Positions 17,050 through 26,131 of a DNA stretch of 64,000 nucleotides are shown in pieces. Each line of letters begins with the position of its first letter. The stretch's first letter is position 1. The DNA lies in the NCBI GenBank assembly GCA_902610115.1, contig CACLUK010000002.1, positions 19,687 through 83,686 of the forward strand, written 5' to 3'. The translations under genes were made by a program, and so were the position numbers. The notes below the pieces were generated by a model, which saw only the letters and a list, made by a program, of their open reading frames with translations, made no database searches and had not been told where the DNA came from. The DNA is from an uncultured Pelagibacteraceae bacterium (GTDB taxonomy: Bacteria; Pseudomonadota; Alphaproteobacteria; Pelagibacterales; Pelagibacteraceae).

Positions 17050-19382
17050 TTTGGAGATAGTTTTCCAGATCTAAAATTTATATATCCAAAAAATAATAAA
17101 AACAGTAATGCAAAAGGATAAATTATTGCTTTGTTTGGCCTGTCTGGGTTTTCAATTTTAAAATTACTTATAATATCGCCCATTTGAATACCAGATTTTT
17201 TTGCTTCCCCTTTCCAGTTTAATTTATCTACAGTTAATTGATCATTCAGGTCTGTTAAAGTCACACCATATTCTTCTAAGTTATAATTGTTTTCAAATTT
17301 ACCTTTATCGATAACAAATAATTTATACCTTTCTCCATATTCAGTAACTCGAGTTACTTTAATATGAACCTCTTTTGAAGGGTCAAAAGATAAATTTTGA
17401 ATACTTTCCGCCGAAAGTTTTTGCTCATTAAATTTAGGATAGAATTTACCTAAAACATAATCTGGAGCTAGAAAAGATAAAGATATTATTAAAAAAGCTA
17501 TGATCTCATACCATCTTAACCTATTTATAAACCATTGTTGAGTAGCAGCAGTAAACACTAAAATTCCAATTAATGAAGTAGCTATTACTAATAAAGCTTG
17601 CCAGATACTATCTACTCCAATTAATAACAGCTCGTGATTAAACAAAAAGACAATCGGTAAAATTCCAGTTCTCAAACTGTACCAAATAGCTTGAAGTCCT
17701 GTTCTTAAAGGGTCACCGCCAGAAATTGCGGCTGCTGCATAAGAGGCCAAACCGACTGGAGGTGTTACATCTGCCATTAAACCAAAATAAAATACAAACA
17801 AATGAACTGCGATTAGTGGAAAAATAAATCCTGAAGCATTGCCAACATCAACCAAAACTGTAGCCATTAAAGATGCTACAACTACATAGTTTGCAGTAGT
17901 TGGAAGACCCATTCCAAGTAGCAAACAAAGAATAATTGTTAATAATATTAAAATTATTACATTGTCTCTTGCTATCGTTTCAATGACTATAATTAAATTA
18001 GTACTCAACCCTGTTGACCCTACTGCCCCTACGATTATTCCTGCTGTAGCAATTGCAATCCCTACTCCCACCATATTAATAGCACCTTTTTGAAGACCAA
18101 CTATTGTTTGATTATACCAATCAATTAAACCAGTTTTTAAATCTGGATTTTTTATTATACGACTTACTAAGTTTACTAATATTAAAGATAACGTTGCGTA
18201 AAAGATTGAAAAACCTGCTGTATATCTCATGTAAACAAGTAAAAAAATCAAAACAAAAATGGGTATTAAAAAATGTAAACCAGATAAAAAAGTTTTCTTT
18301 AAATGAGGAACATCAGCATCATCCATTCCTTTTAATCCTAATTTAAGGGCCTCTAAATGAGAGATGTAAAATAAAGCGATATAGGAAATTATTGCTGGTA
18401 AAAAAGCATGTTTTACAACTTCAAAATAAGTAACACCTATAAAACTTGCCATTACAAAAGCTGCGGCTCCCATAACTGGAGGCATTATTTGTCCATTAAC
18501 AGAAGAAGAAACTTCAATTGCTCCTGCTTTCTCTTGAGAGAAACCTGTTTTTTTCATTATGGGAATAGTAAATGTTCCAGTTGTTACAGTGTTTGCAATC
18601 GAAGAACCTGAAATCATACCAGTCATTCCAGATCCCAGAATTGCAGCTTTAGCTGGACCTCCTCGCATTTTCCCAACCATTGCAAAAGCTAAATCTAAAA
18701 AATACTTTCCTCCACCAGCAGTTTCTAACAAAGCTCCAAAGAGCACGAATAAAAATATAAAATCAACTGAAACTCCTATTGGAATTCCAAATATTGCTTC
18801 TTGATCAAACCATTGAAATCCTACTAGTCTTTTTACAGAAAGTCCGCCGTGAGAAATAATATCAGGAGCATATTTTCCAAAATAAGAAAACAAAAGGAAA
18901 CAGACTGCAATTATAACTAAAGGCAAGCCTATAGCTCGTCTAGTTGCCTCTAATAAAATTAATATACCTATGGCCCCAATTATAAGTTCAATTGGAACTT
19001 TAAAACCAAATATTTCTTTTACTAAAAGGATGCCGCCTCTATTTACTAAATCATCATAAAAAAAATAGATATATAAGCAACTTAATGCCCCTGTAATACT
19101 AATGATAATATCAATAACTGAAATCTTTTTTCCTCTAACTGCCGGAAAAATTAAAAAAGCTAAAGTTAAAGCAAAACCAAGATGAATAGCTCTTGCGGGT
19201 AAACCTTTGAACATTCCAAAGTTAAACCAAAAAGGAAAAGGAGAGGCATACCAAAGTTGAAAAAATGTCCAAAGAATAGCAATTCCAAAAACTATTTTTA
19301 AATGAATACCAGATAAATTTCGAGTTGGAGAAATATCTTCTTGTATTTTATCTTTTATCTTACTTTGAATGTTTTGATTCAT
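17046..19382 (-). CDS. TRAP transporter fused 4TM/12TM permease (TAXI-associated)
   Basis: Fused DctQ/DctM-type inner-membrane permease, 778 aa, the transport subunit of a TAXI TRAP system driven by a sodium or proton gradient. The DctM-like core contains GSGMTGMISGSSIANTVTTG and LGMGLPTTANYVVVASLMA, and the fused permease ends in PVGLASYAAAAISGGDPLRTG. A C-terminal extension of about 150 residues (from near FNEQKLSAESIQNL), with a short PDZ-like stretch GEAKKSGIQMGDIISNF and a last membrane helix, corresponds to the DUF3394-type tail. The gene lies downstream of its binding-protein gene with an intrinsic terminator between them, a common arrangement that lets the binding protein be made in excess. 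Confidence 0.92.
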   Translation of the reverse strand: MNQNIQSKIKDKIQEDISPTRNLSGIHLKIVFGIAILWTFFQLWYASPFPFWFNFGMFKGLPARAIHLGFALTLAFLIFPAVRGKKISVIDIIISITGALSCLYIYFFYDDLVNRGGILLVKEIFGFKVPIELIIGAIGILILLEATRRAIGLPLVIIAVCFLLFSYFGKYAPDIISHGGLSVKRLVGFQWFDQEAIFGIPIGVSVDFIFLFVLFGALLETAGGGKYFLDLAFAMVGKMRGGPAKAAILGSGMTGMISGSSIANTVTTGTFTIPIMKKTGFSQEKAGAIEVSSSVNGQIMPPVMGAAAFVMASFIGVTYFEVVKHAFLPAIISYIALFYISHLEALKLGLKGMDDADVPHLKKTFLSGLHFLIPIFVLIFLLVYMRYTAGFSIFYATLSLILVNLVSRIIKNPDLKTGLIDWYNQTIVGLQKGAINMVGVGIAIATAGIIVGAVGSTGLSTNLIIVIETIARDNVIILILLTIILCLLLGMGLPTTANYVVVASLMATVLVDVGNASGFIFPLIAVHLFVFYFGLMADVTPPVGLASYAAAAISGGDPLRTGLQAIWYSLRTGILPIVFLFNHELLLIGVDSIWQALLVIATSLIGILVFTAATQQWFINRLRWYEIIAFLIISLSFLAPDYVLGKFYPKFNEQKLSAESIQNLSFDPSKEVHIKVTRVTEYGERYKLFVIDKGKFENNYNLEEYGVTLTDLNDQLTVDKLNWKGEAKKSGIQMGDIISNFKIENPDRPNKAIIYPFALLFLLFFGYINFRSGKLSPN

Positions 19383-19404
19383 TTTAGCTAAGATACCTTA
19401 TTCT

Positions 19405-19440
19405 AAAAAAAAAGGCCCAAAAAATATTGGGCCTTTTTTA
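19405..19440 (-). terminator. intrinsic terminator between TAXI binding protein and TRAP permease genes
   Basis: GGCCCAA and TTGGGCC form a 7-bp stem with a 6-base loop, flanked by A9 and T6, so it reads as a terminator on both strands. On the minus strand it follows the binding-protein gene and ends in T9, and should give partial termination before the permease. Confidence 0.85.
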
Positions 19441-19459
19441 ATTTAACTATAAAGTTGAA

Positions 19460-20464
19460 TTACATTAATCCAGCTTCTTTGTAGTACTTAATTGCACCTG
19501 GATGTAACGGAGCTGATAAACCATCAGCTATCATGTTTTTCTTTTCCAATGGTCCAAAAGCAGGATGTTGAGCTCTGAAATCATCAAAGTTTTCCATTAC
19601 CGCTTTTGTTACTAAGTATACAAGCTCTTCAGAAACATTAGCACTTGTTACAACAGTAGCTTTTACACCAAATGTTGTAGCGTCTTTTTTCTGATTTGAG
19701 TAAGTTCCTTTTGGAATAACTGCTTTAGCATAATAGTCTGCTCCATCAATTAAACCTTGAACTGGTGCACCTGTTAAATTAATTGGGCTAGCTTTTGCTT
19801 TACAAGTAGCTGCTTGCTCCATAGCTCCATTTGGAAATCCTACAGAATAACCAAACGCATCTATTTTACCGTCACAAAGAGCTTTTACTTGCTCAGAAGA
19901 AGTAAGTTCAGTAGTTGCTTTGAACATACTCATATCTGCACCCATAGCCTTCATTAATTCTTCCATTGTTCCTCTTTGACCAGAACCTGGGTTACCAATG
20001 TTTACTGTTTTTCCTTTTAGGCCTTTGAAATTTTTAATTCCAGATTTTTTACTTGCCCATATTTGGAAAGGTTCGTTGTGAACAGAAAATACAGCTCTCA
20101 AGTCGCTGAACTGTTTTCCTTCCCATTTGCTTGAACCGTTGTAAGCATGATACTGCCAGTCTGACTGAGCAACACCAAATTGAAACTCACCATCTTTGAT
20201 TTGTCCAATATTGTAGTTTGATCCACCTGTTGAAGGTGCAGTACATCTGTAAGCTTTAGCTGTACCTTTTTTTCTACCATGGTCAGCACTTATTGCTGAT
20301 TTATGTAACATTTTACAAATAGCGTTACCTGTTTGGAAATAAACTCCAGTAGGTCCGCCTGTTCCTATTGTAAAGAACTCTGCTGATTTAGCGATTGATG
20401 TAATGGGGCTTGAAAAAGCAAACATTACTAGTACCGCTGAAATCAATGACATCATTTTTTTCAT
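19460..20464 (-). CDS. TAXI family TRAP transporter solute-binding protein
   Basis: Periplasmic binding subunit, 334 aa, of the TRAP system whose permease lies next downstream. The signal peptide ends near SIAKSA. The mature protein starts with the TAXI-family FFTIGTGGPTGVYFQTGNAICK and contains KTVNIGNPGSGQRGTMEELM, both typical. Ligands of TAXI proteins are mostly uncharacterised; glutamate or other carboxylates are possible. A strong ribosome-binding site (AGAGGAG) precedes the ATG, and a TTGACC/TTAAAT promoter lies just upstream, in keeping with high expression. Confidence 0.93.
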   Translation of the reverse strand: MKKMMSLISAVLVMFAFSSPITSIAKSAEFFTIGTGGPTGVYFQTGNAICKMLHKSAISADHGRKKGTAKAYRCTAPSTGGSNYNIGQIKDGEFQFGVAQSDWQYHAYNGSSKWEGKQFSDLRAVFSVHNEPFQIWASKKSGIKNFKGLKGKTVNIGNPGSGQRGTMEELMKAMGADMSMFKATTELTSSEQVKALCDGKIDAFGYSVGFPNGAMEQAATCKAKASPINLTGAPVQGLIDGADYYAKAVIPKGTYSNQKKDATTFGVKATVVTSANVSEELVYLVTKAVMENFDDFRAQHPAFGPLEKKNMIADGLSAPLHPGAIKYYKEAGLM

Positions 20465-20490
20465 GTGTACTCCTCTTTTATTTATAATTA

Positions 20491-20519
20491 ATTTAACTAC
20501 GATATTTAATTGAGGTCAA
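20491..20519 (-). promoter_or_regulatory. sigma70-type promoter for the TAXI binding-protein gene
   Basis: On the minus strand TTGACC is followed after 17 bases by TTAAAT, about 27 bases before the start codon. It lies in the gap after the aminotransferase gene, so the transporter genes can be transcribed independently. Confidence 0.55.
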
Positions 20520-20527
20520 AGAGATTC

Positions 20528-21766
20528 TTATAAATTTTTGGCCCAATTTGAGAGCTTAGTGGTGCCTTCAACTACATTTGGGGCATAGGTCTTGACCATT
20601 TCTTCACTAATAGAATTATAGTCTTTTACATTTTTAAAAAAGTTCACACCGTCAAAGTCTGTATAGCTTAATCTAGTAAGCATTTTTTTTGGTTTAAATC
20701 CAAAATCTGATCCGGGAAGCATTGCAACACCAGTCTCTTTTAATATTACATCACATAATTGAGCTGAAGTTTTAAATTTATTATTTTTAAATTCAGGCAT
20801 TAAATAAAAAGCTCCTTGAGGTGGATTTATTATAACTTTATTTGATTTAAGATTATTATAAACATAGTTTCCAACTGAATTAAGTATAGATCTTACTTTT
20901 AGTTTGTACTGCTCATAGTCACCTTCATAAGCTTCGACCGCAGCAAACTGAGTTGGTGTATTTACAGTTGAATATGATTCACTTGCTAATGATTTTAAAC
21001 TATTCATTAATTGTTTTGAACCATTAGGGACTGCTAGAAACCCAAGTCTCCAACCCCCTGCTCCACACCATTTGCTTAATCCACCAGTTATGAATGTAGC
21101 CTCTGGGTAAAATTTAGAAATAGAGTTGTAACTATTGTCAAATGATAGATCTGTATATATTTCATCTGATAAAATTATCAGTTTATATTTTTTAGCTACT
21201 TGAGCTAATTCTTTTAAATTTTTACAGATTGCACCAGATGGATTATTCGGTGAGTTTAAAATAAAAATAATATTTTTATTTTTTCCTATTCTCTTTAATT
21301 TTTTGTCAAGTTCATTTGCTGTTGGAAACCAGTTGTTCGCTTTAGAAGTTTCTAGCCAATGAACTTTATTAGAACCAATTTGTGCCTGAGGTTCATAAGA
21401 TACCCAGCTTGGGGCAGGAGTTAATATTTCTCCATTAAATGTAACGTGCATTAACAACATAGCTTCTTTAGATCCAGGTGTAATCAAAATATTTTCTTTA
21501 GAATATCTGACACCTGTATTTTTAAATAAATGATTGGAAATTTTCTCTCTTAGTTCAGGTAAACCTTGTATAGGTAAGTACTCTTTTTTATGAGCATTAA
21601 GTTTTAGCGTATCAACAACTCTTTCTGGAATTTGAAAAGGTGATTGGCCAAAACCAAATCTGTAAATTTTTTTACCGGACTTAATCAATTCTTTTGATTT
21701 TTCGTTTATGGCTAAAGTTGATGACTCTTTTAATTTTAAGATTTTTTTTTTTACTTTAAATGACAT
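20528..21766 (-). CDS. PLP-dependent aminotransferase (class I/II, aspartate aminotransferase-like)
   Basis: Fold-type I aminotransferase, 412 aa. The cofactor-binding sequence includes PGSKEAMLLM, the aspartate/asparagine pocket ILNSPNNPSGAICKN, and the Schiff-base lysine motif GGLSKWCGAGGWRLGF. Substrate specificity cannot be read from the sequence; aspartate, alanine or aromatic amino acids are possible. It sits upstream of the TRAP transporter genes on the same strand, but each has its own promoter. A minus-strand promoter TTGACT-18-TATAAG lies about 20 bases upstream of the start codon. Confidence 0.85.
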   Translation of the reverse strand: MSFKVKKKILKLKESSTLAINEKSKELIKSGKKIYRFGFGQSPFQIPERVVDTLKLNAHKKEYLPIQGLPELREKISNHLFKNTGVRYSKENILITPGSKEAMLLMHVTFNGEILTPAPSWVSYEPQAQIGSNKVHWLETSKANNWFPTANELDKKLKRIGKNKNIIFILNSPNNPSGAICKNLKELAQVAKKYKLIILSDEIYTDLSFDNSYNSISKFYPEATFITGGLSKWCGAGGWRLGFLAVPNGSKQLMNSLKSLASESYSTVNTPTQFAAVEAYEGDYEQYKLKVRSILNSVGNYVYNNLKSNKVIINPPQGAFYLMPEFKNNKFKTSAQLCDVILKETGVAMLPGSDFGFKPKKMLTRLSYTDFDGVNFFKNVKDYNSISEEMVKTYAPNVVEGTTKLSNWAKNL

Positions 21767-21781
21767 TTTAACTTTAAATTA

Positions 21782-21811
21782 CTTATACGGGGACTACCTA
21801 TTAGAAGTCAA
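21782..21811 (-). promoter_or_regulatory. promoter of the aminotransferase gene
   Basis: Minus-strand TTGACT, an 18-base spacer and TATAAG lie just before the aminotransferase start. They are divergent from the helicase promoter. Confidence 0.6.
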
Positions 21812-21850
21812 ATCAATTGTTAAAAAATAGGAACATTTGACAAATTGATT
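21811..21850. repeat. inverted repeat between divergent promoters, candidate operator
   Basis: AATCAATT at 21811-21818 and AATTGATT at 21843-21850 are perfect inverted arms 24 bases apart. The left arm touches the -35 of the aminotransferase promoter and the right arm follows the -35 of the helicase promoter. A dimeric regulator could bind here. In such AT-rich DNA it may also be chance. Confidence 0.35.
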
Positions 21851-21865
21851 CGGTCATGTTTTAAT
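21837..21865 (+). promoter_or_regulatory. sigma70-type promoter for the helicase-ferredoxin-carD genes
   Basis: A consensus TTGACA, a 17-base spacer and TTTAAT (one mismatch to TATAAT), giving a leader of roughly 55 bases before the helicase start. Confidence 0.7.
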
Positions 21866-21926
21866 CCTACTTTGTTCTCAACTGTGATCTACATATAGCA
21901 TAAATTAAATTAGGTAGCACAAAAAA

Positions 21927-24392
21927 ATGAAAAACCATTCTGAAAAAATAATTGCGTTACTTGGGCCGACTAATACAGGCAAAACTCATGTTGCCATAGA
22001 AAAGATGCTTGAGTTTAAAACTGGTATATTTGGATTACCTCTAAGACTACTTGCTAGAGAAGTATATGACAAATGTGTTGATAAAGTGGGAGTTGAAAAA
22101 TTAGCATTAATTACCGGTGAAGAAAAAATTATTCCAAGCACTGCTAATTATTTTATCTGTACCGTGGAGTCTATGCCAAAGAATAAAGAAGTTGATTTTG
22201 TAGCCATTGATGAAATTCAAATGTGTGCAGATAGAGAAAGAGGTCACATTTTTACTGAAAGGCTTTTAGAGTCACGCGGTAAAAAACTTACGATGTTTCT
22301 AGGTTCCCAAGTTATGGAAAGTATTATTTCAGAATTAGTTGGTAATGTAGAATTTGAAAAAAAAGAGAGATTTTCAAAACTAAGTTACTCGGGTATTAAA
22401 AAAATTTCAAGATTAGAGAGAAAAGTTGCAATTATAGCTTTTTCAATTGAAGAAGTTTATGCAATTGCAGAGCTAGTACGAAGGCAAAAAGGTGGTGCTG
22501 CAGTTATTATGGGATCTTTGAGTCCCAAAACAAGAAATTCACAAGTAGGTCTATATCAATCAGGAGATGTTGATTACCTAATTGCTACTGATGCTATAGG
22601 CATGGGACTTAATATGGATATAAATGAAATTTATTTTTCAAATTTAAAAAAATTTGATGGAAAAAAAACAAGAAGATTAAACCTTATTGAAATGTCTCAA
22701 ATTGCAGGTAGAGCAGGTAGATATAAAAATGATGGGGGTTTTGGAACAACTGGTGATTGTGAGACTCTTAATTCAGACGAGATAGAAAAAATTGAAAAAC
22801 ATCAATTGCCTACTACAAAAACGATCTTCTGGAGAAATTCACACTTAAACTTTACAAGTCCAGAAAAATTAATTTCTTCTCTCGAGCTCAAACCAAATCA
22901 AAAAAATCTTTTAAGAACGAATGACTCACTAGATGAAAGTGTGCTGAGATTTTTTCTAAAAAAAGGTGCAAATAATATAATTTACCATAAAAATTTAGAG
23001 TTGCTTTGGGAATGCTGTCAAATACCAGATTTTGAAAAAAAAGCTTATGGGCAACATATAAATGTTATCGATAAGGTTTTTCAATTTTTAACTACTAGGA
23101 AAAATAAAATACCAAGCTCTTTTATGAAAGAACAACTAAAGGGGCTTGAGAAAGATCATGGAAATGTAGATTTGCTCTCTCATAGACTATCTAATGTTAG
23201 AACTTGGTCATATGTTGCCAACAAAAAAAATTGGGTAGAAAACTCAGATTATTGGGTGCAACTTACAAAAAATATAGAGGACAAATTATCTGATAAGTTA
23301 CACGATGAATTAACTAAAAGCTTTATTGATAAAAAAATAAGTATTCTTTCAAGAAGTTTAAAACAAGACCTCGTCCTAAATACGGAAATTAATGATGATA
23401 ATAAAATTTATATTGATGGACAGTTAATCGGAGAATTAAAAGGATTAAAGTTTTTAATAGAAGTAACTTCTAAAACATTAGATACTGACATTAAATCAAT
23501 AAAAAAGGCTGCTCGGAAAGGCATTGAAAAAGAGCTAGTGCAAAGAGTTGATAAAATACTTGAGGATAAAACTCTCAAAGTCGGTAATGGAAACAAAATA
23601 ATCTGGAAAAATAATCCAATAGCGAGATTAAAAAAAGGTAACGATTATTTAAGTCCTGAAATAGAAATAATTGCGGATGACTCTCTTAATGAAGAATCAA
23701 AAATGAAATTAATAAATTTTTTAAAAAAATGGCTTGATGAGTATATTAGTGAATTATTAGGTGACCTTATTAAGCTAACTAAACATAAAATAAACAATCA
23801 ATATCTTAGAGGTTTAGTATTTCAGCTTTATGAGAATAATGGCGTAATTAAAAGAAACATTGTTGATAAAATAGTTAAATTAATTCCAGCTGAAGAAAGG
23901 AAAAAACTTTGGGGAATGGGAATAAAAATAGGACGATATCATATTTATCTGCCAAAAATGTTAAAACCTAAAGCTGTTGAGTTTAGGATTAATTTGTGGA
24001 AATTATTTAATAACCTCTCTAATGAAAATGAAATTCCTAAATCGGGTTTAAATTTTTTAACTAATGTAAAATTTGATAAAAATTTTCTATTATTATGTGG
24101 TTTCGAAAAATTCCAAAATTTTTTTATAAGAATTGATATTTTAGAGAAATTATTTCTCAAAATTATCGAAAACACTAAAGATAGAAAATTTACAGTAAAT
24201 GCAGAAATGATGAATTTATTGGGTTGTTCAAAAGAAAATTTTTATAAATTAATGAATTACATGGACTACAAAAAAGATAAAGTTCCAGATACTTACGTTT
24301 TTAAAGGGGAAAAAAAGCAAAAGAAGAAAATAATACGATTTGACAAAAAAGAAAATCCATTTAATAAGCTTCTTTCTTTAAATATAAAATGA
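21927..24392 (+). CDS. Suv3-like DExH-box RNA helicase
   Basis: ATP-dependent helicase of the SUPV3L1/Suv3 type, 821 aa. Residues 12-19 give Walker A (GPTNTGKT), the DEIQ box is in VAIDEIQMCADRERGH, and motif VI is MSQIAGRAGRYKNDGG. LPLRLLAREVYDK is typical of Suv3-like proteins. The C-terminal 450 residues are Lys-rich and less conserved. In mitochondria Suv3 works with an RNA exonuclease in RNA decay; in alphaproteobacteria the role is not well defined. The gene has its own TTGACA promoter and heads a translationally coupled string with a TerB-like protein and ferredoxin (ATGA overlaps). Confidence 0.85.
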   Translation: MKNHSEKIIALLGPTNTGKTHVAIEKMLEFKTGIFGLPLRLLAREVYDKCVDKVGVEKLALITGEEKIIPSTANYFICTVESMPKNKEVDFVAIDEIQMCADRERGHIFTERLLESRGKKLTMFLGSQVMESIISELVGNVEFEKKERFSKLSYSGIKKISRLERKVAIIAFSIEEVYAIAELVRRQKGGAAVIMGSLSPKTRNSQVGLYQSGDVDYLIATDAIGMGLNMDINEIYFSNLKKFDGKKTRRLNLIEMSQIAGRAGRYKNDGGFGTTGDCETLNSDEIEKIEKHQLPTTKTIFWRNSHLNFTSPEKLISSLELKPNQKNLLRTNDSLDESVLRFFLKKGANNIIYHKNLELLWECCQIPDFEKKAYGQHINVIDKVFQFLTTRKNKIPSSFMKEQLKGLEKDHGNVDLLSHRLSNVRTWSYVANKKNWVENSDYWVQLTKNIEDKLSDKLHDELTKSFIDKKISILSRSLKQDLVLNTEINDDNKIYIDGQLIGELKGLKFLIEVTSKTLDTDIKSIKKAARKGIEKELVQRVDKILEDKTLKVGNGNKIIWKNNPIARLKKGNDYLSPEIEIIADDSLNEESKMKLINFLKKWLDEYISELLGDLIKLTKHKINNQYLRGLVFQLYENNGVIKRNIVDKIVKLIPAEERKKLWGMGIKIGRYHIYLPKMLKPKAVEFRINLWKLFNNLSNENEIPKSGLNFLTNVKFDKNFLLLCGFEKFQNFFIRIDILEKLFLKIIENTKDRKFTVNAEMMNLLGCSKENFYKLMNYMDYKKDKVPDTYVFKGEKKQKKKIIRFDKKENPFNKLLSLNIK

Positions 24393-24778
24393 ATAATTTA
24401 GATAAAGAAAGCGTGATTGGAGTATCTGCACTATTAGTACACGCGGCGCATATAGATGAAATTTATACTAAGCACGAAAAAGATTTGATTTTACAATTTA
24501 TAAAATCTTACTTATCAGATGCTAATGCTGATGAAATATTAAAAAAAGCTGAGGATGTCGAAAAAAGTTCTAATCAGTTATTAAATTATACAAACATTAT
24601 AAAAAAAAACTCAATGGATGTAAAAAAGGACATAGTCGAACATCTTTGGAAAGTAATCATTTCAGATAATTCAGTAGATCAATATGAGTCTAATCTTATG
24701 CGGAGAATTTGTGGACTAATTTATTTTCCAGATAAAGAATGTGCAGAAATAAAGTTAAAAATACTTCAATCAAAATGA
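24389..24778 (+). CDS. TerB-like (tellurite resistance/co-chaperone fold) protein
   Basis: A 129-aa all-helical protein. Its sequence [20 protein letters not shown] near the start and [19 protein letters not shown] near the end are typical of TerB-like domains, with acidic residues in a possible metal-binding pair of helices. The start overlaps the helicase stop (ATGA), and its own stop overlaps the ferredoxin start, so the three are translationally coupled. Cellular role unknown. Confidence 0.75.
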   Translation: MNNLDKESVIGVSALLVHAAHIDEIYTKHEKDLILQFIKSYLSDANADEILKKAEDVEKSSNQLLNYTNIIKKNSMDVKKDIVEHLWKVIISDNSVDQYESNLMRRICGLIYFPDKECAEIKLKILQSK

Positions 24779-25116
24779 CTTATATTGTTAAAGATGAATG
24801 TATAAAATGTAAACTCACTGATTGTGTAGAAGTTTGCCCAGTTGATTGTTTTTATGAAGGTGAAAATATGCTTGTAATAAATCCCGATGAGTGTATTGAC
24901 TGTGGAGTGTGTGAACCAGAATGTCCTATCGATGCGATAAAAGCTGATACTGATGAAAGCGTGCATGACAAGGAAAAATGGTTGTTGCTTAATAAAAAGT
25001 TTTCTGCAATATGGCCTAATATTTCTAAAAAAAAAGAGCCTATGAAAGAACATGAAAAATTTAGAGAAATTAAAAATAAATTTAAAAGTCATTTTAGTGA
25101 AAAACCTGGAAAATAA
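24775..25116 (+). CDS. fdxA: 7Fe ferredoxin
   Basis: Soluble two-cluster ferredoxin of 113 aa, electron carrier. The first cluster pattern is [17 protein letters not shown] and the second is [12 protein letters not shown], matching FdxA-type [3Fe-4S][4Fe-4S] proteins including the C-terminal extension rich in Lys and Glu. The track start at 24739 is upstream of the real one; ATG 24775 gives the canonical MTYIV start and an ATGA overlap with the TerB-like gene. The helicase-ferredoxin-carD order is common in alphaproteobacteria as far as I recall. Confidence 0.93.
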   Translation: MTYIVKDECIKCKLTDCVEVCPVDCFYEGENMLVINPDECIDCGVCEPECPIDAIKADTDESVHDKEKWLLLNKKFSAIWPNISKKKEPMKEHEKFREIKNKFKSHFSEKPGK

Positions 25117-25122
25117 ATAATT

Positions 25123-25791
25123 ATGCCTCAAAAGAAGAAAAAAACAAAAAAAGCAAAGAAAATTAAAAAAACTAAAAATGCAAAATTAAAGCCTGCGATT
25201 AAGGCTAAGACTCTTGAAAAAAGATCATCAGTTCCAGGTCAAGATGAAAAACCAGAAATTAAAAAAGTAAAAAAACAACCAACTGAAAAACGAGTATACA
25301 ATTTAAAAGACTTTGTAGTTTATCCTAAACACGGGGTAGGAAAAATAACTTCAATCGAAAAAGCAACCATTGGTGAAATAGATATTCAATTTTATAAAAT
25401 TCACGTGGAAAAAGAAAAATTGATTTTAACAGTTCCTATCAATCAGCAATCTAAATTAAGACCTATATCATCTATCAATCAAATTAATAAATGTATTTCA
25501 ATTCTAAAAACTAAGCCAAAAATCAAAAGAACAATGTGGAGTAGACGTGCTCAAGAATATGATCAAAAAATAAATTCAGGTAAAATTTATGAATTAGCTG
25601 AAGTAGTGAAGGATCTTAATAAAAATACTGATATTATTGCTGATCAATCTTATTCTGAAAGACAACTGTTTGAAAAAGCATACGAAAGACTTAAATCAGA
25701 ATTTGAAGCTGTTTTAAAAGTTAGCACTGAAGAAGTTCAAAAAAAAATGGATAAAGCTTTAGGTAGAGCAAAAATATCAGAGGACGCATAA
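25123..25791 (+). CDS. CarD-family transcriptional regulator
   Basis: RNA-polymerase-binding regulator, 222 aa. Residues 1-50 are a Lys-rich basic tail (KKKKTKKAKKIKKTKNAKLK), possibly contacting DNA. The CarD/CdnL/TRCF RNA-polymerase interaction domain begins near residue 60 with LKDFVVYPKHGVGKITSIEK, and the C-terminal helical DNA-binding domain includes WSRRAQEYDQKINSGKIYEL. Such proteins stabilise open complexes at rRNA and housekeeping promoters. It follows the ferredoxin gene by 6 bp and converges on the terminator of the tiny polybasic gene. Confidence 0.92.
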   Translation: MPQKKKKTKKAKKIKKTKNAKLKPAIKAKTLEKRSSVPGQDEKPEIKKVKKQPTEKRVYNLKDFVVYPKHGVGKITSIEKATIGEIDIQFYKIHVEKEKLILTVPINQQSKLRPISSINQINKCISILKTKPKIKRTMWSRRAQEYDQKINSGKIYELAEVVKDLNKNTDIIADQSYSERQLFEKAYERLKSEFEAVLKVSTEEVQKKMDKALGRAKISEDA

Positions 25792-25833
25792 AAAAACGCC
25801 CTCTTTAAAATTATAATAATTATAAAAAGGGCG
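25791..25833 (-). terminator. intrinsic terminator downstream of the polybasic small gene
   Basis: CGCCCT and AGGGCG form the base of an AU-rich extended stem, with T6 on the minus strand after it. It is therefore oriented for the minus-strand small gene. It lies directly after the carD stop and may also serve that transcript. Confidence 0.75.
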
Positions 25834-25850
25834 CTTAGTTAAAGAGAAAA

Positions 25851-25922
25851 CTATCTTCTTCTTCTTCTCTTTTTTGCTTTCTTTTTAGTTTTCTTTTTAG
25901 CTTTTTTTCTTCTTTTAGCCAT
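25851..25922 (-). CDS. 23-residue polybasic protein, too short for the ORF track
   Basis: Minus-strand frame of 23 codons starting MAKRRKKAKKKTKK and ending in five arginines before TAG. It has a strong ribosome-binding site (AAGGGAG) and its own terminator, so it looks like a real stand-alone gene. All but four residues (Met, two Ala, one Thr among them; third Ala near residue 16) are Lys or Arg. The AKKxTKKKAKK pattern recalls histone H1/Hc1-like tails, suggesting nucleic-acid binding, perhaps DNA compaction or ribosome association. I recall very short Lys/Arg-rich ORFs in SAR11 genomes, but cannot verify a family name. Confidence 0.65.
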   Translation of the reverse strand: MAKRRKKAKKKTKKKAKKRRRRR

Positions 25923-26131
25923 CTTTTCTCCCTTGTTTAAAACAAATCTTAATGATTCGTTTCTTAATTATTACATTAATTAATTAAGGATTCATGTCAA
26001 ACATAAATTAATTTACAAAATTGATTCAAAATTTTAATTTTTTAATTAATTTTTAATTTTTTAAAAAAATTAAAAAAAGTTAGTAATATCAATGTTTTTT
26101 TAAGCAAATTAAATAAGTTTAAATTTAATTT
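25923..26131. other. AT-rich non-coding region between polybasic gene and fadD
   Basis: About 210 bases of nearly pure A and T between a minus-strand gene start and the 3' end of the acyl-CoA synthetase gene. A minus-strand TTGACA (25995-26000) could be the -35 of the polybasic gene, but no good -10 lies at normal spacing. No ORF or GC-containing hairpin is visible. Confidence 0.5.

Noticed and set aside
26040-26090. T/A tract hairpin in the fadD-polybasic gap as a terminator
   Set aside because: Only A-T pairs and no stable stem; such runs are expected by chance in this AT-rich spacer.
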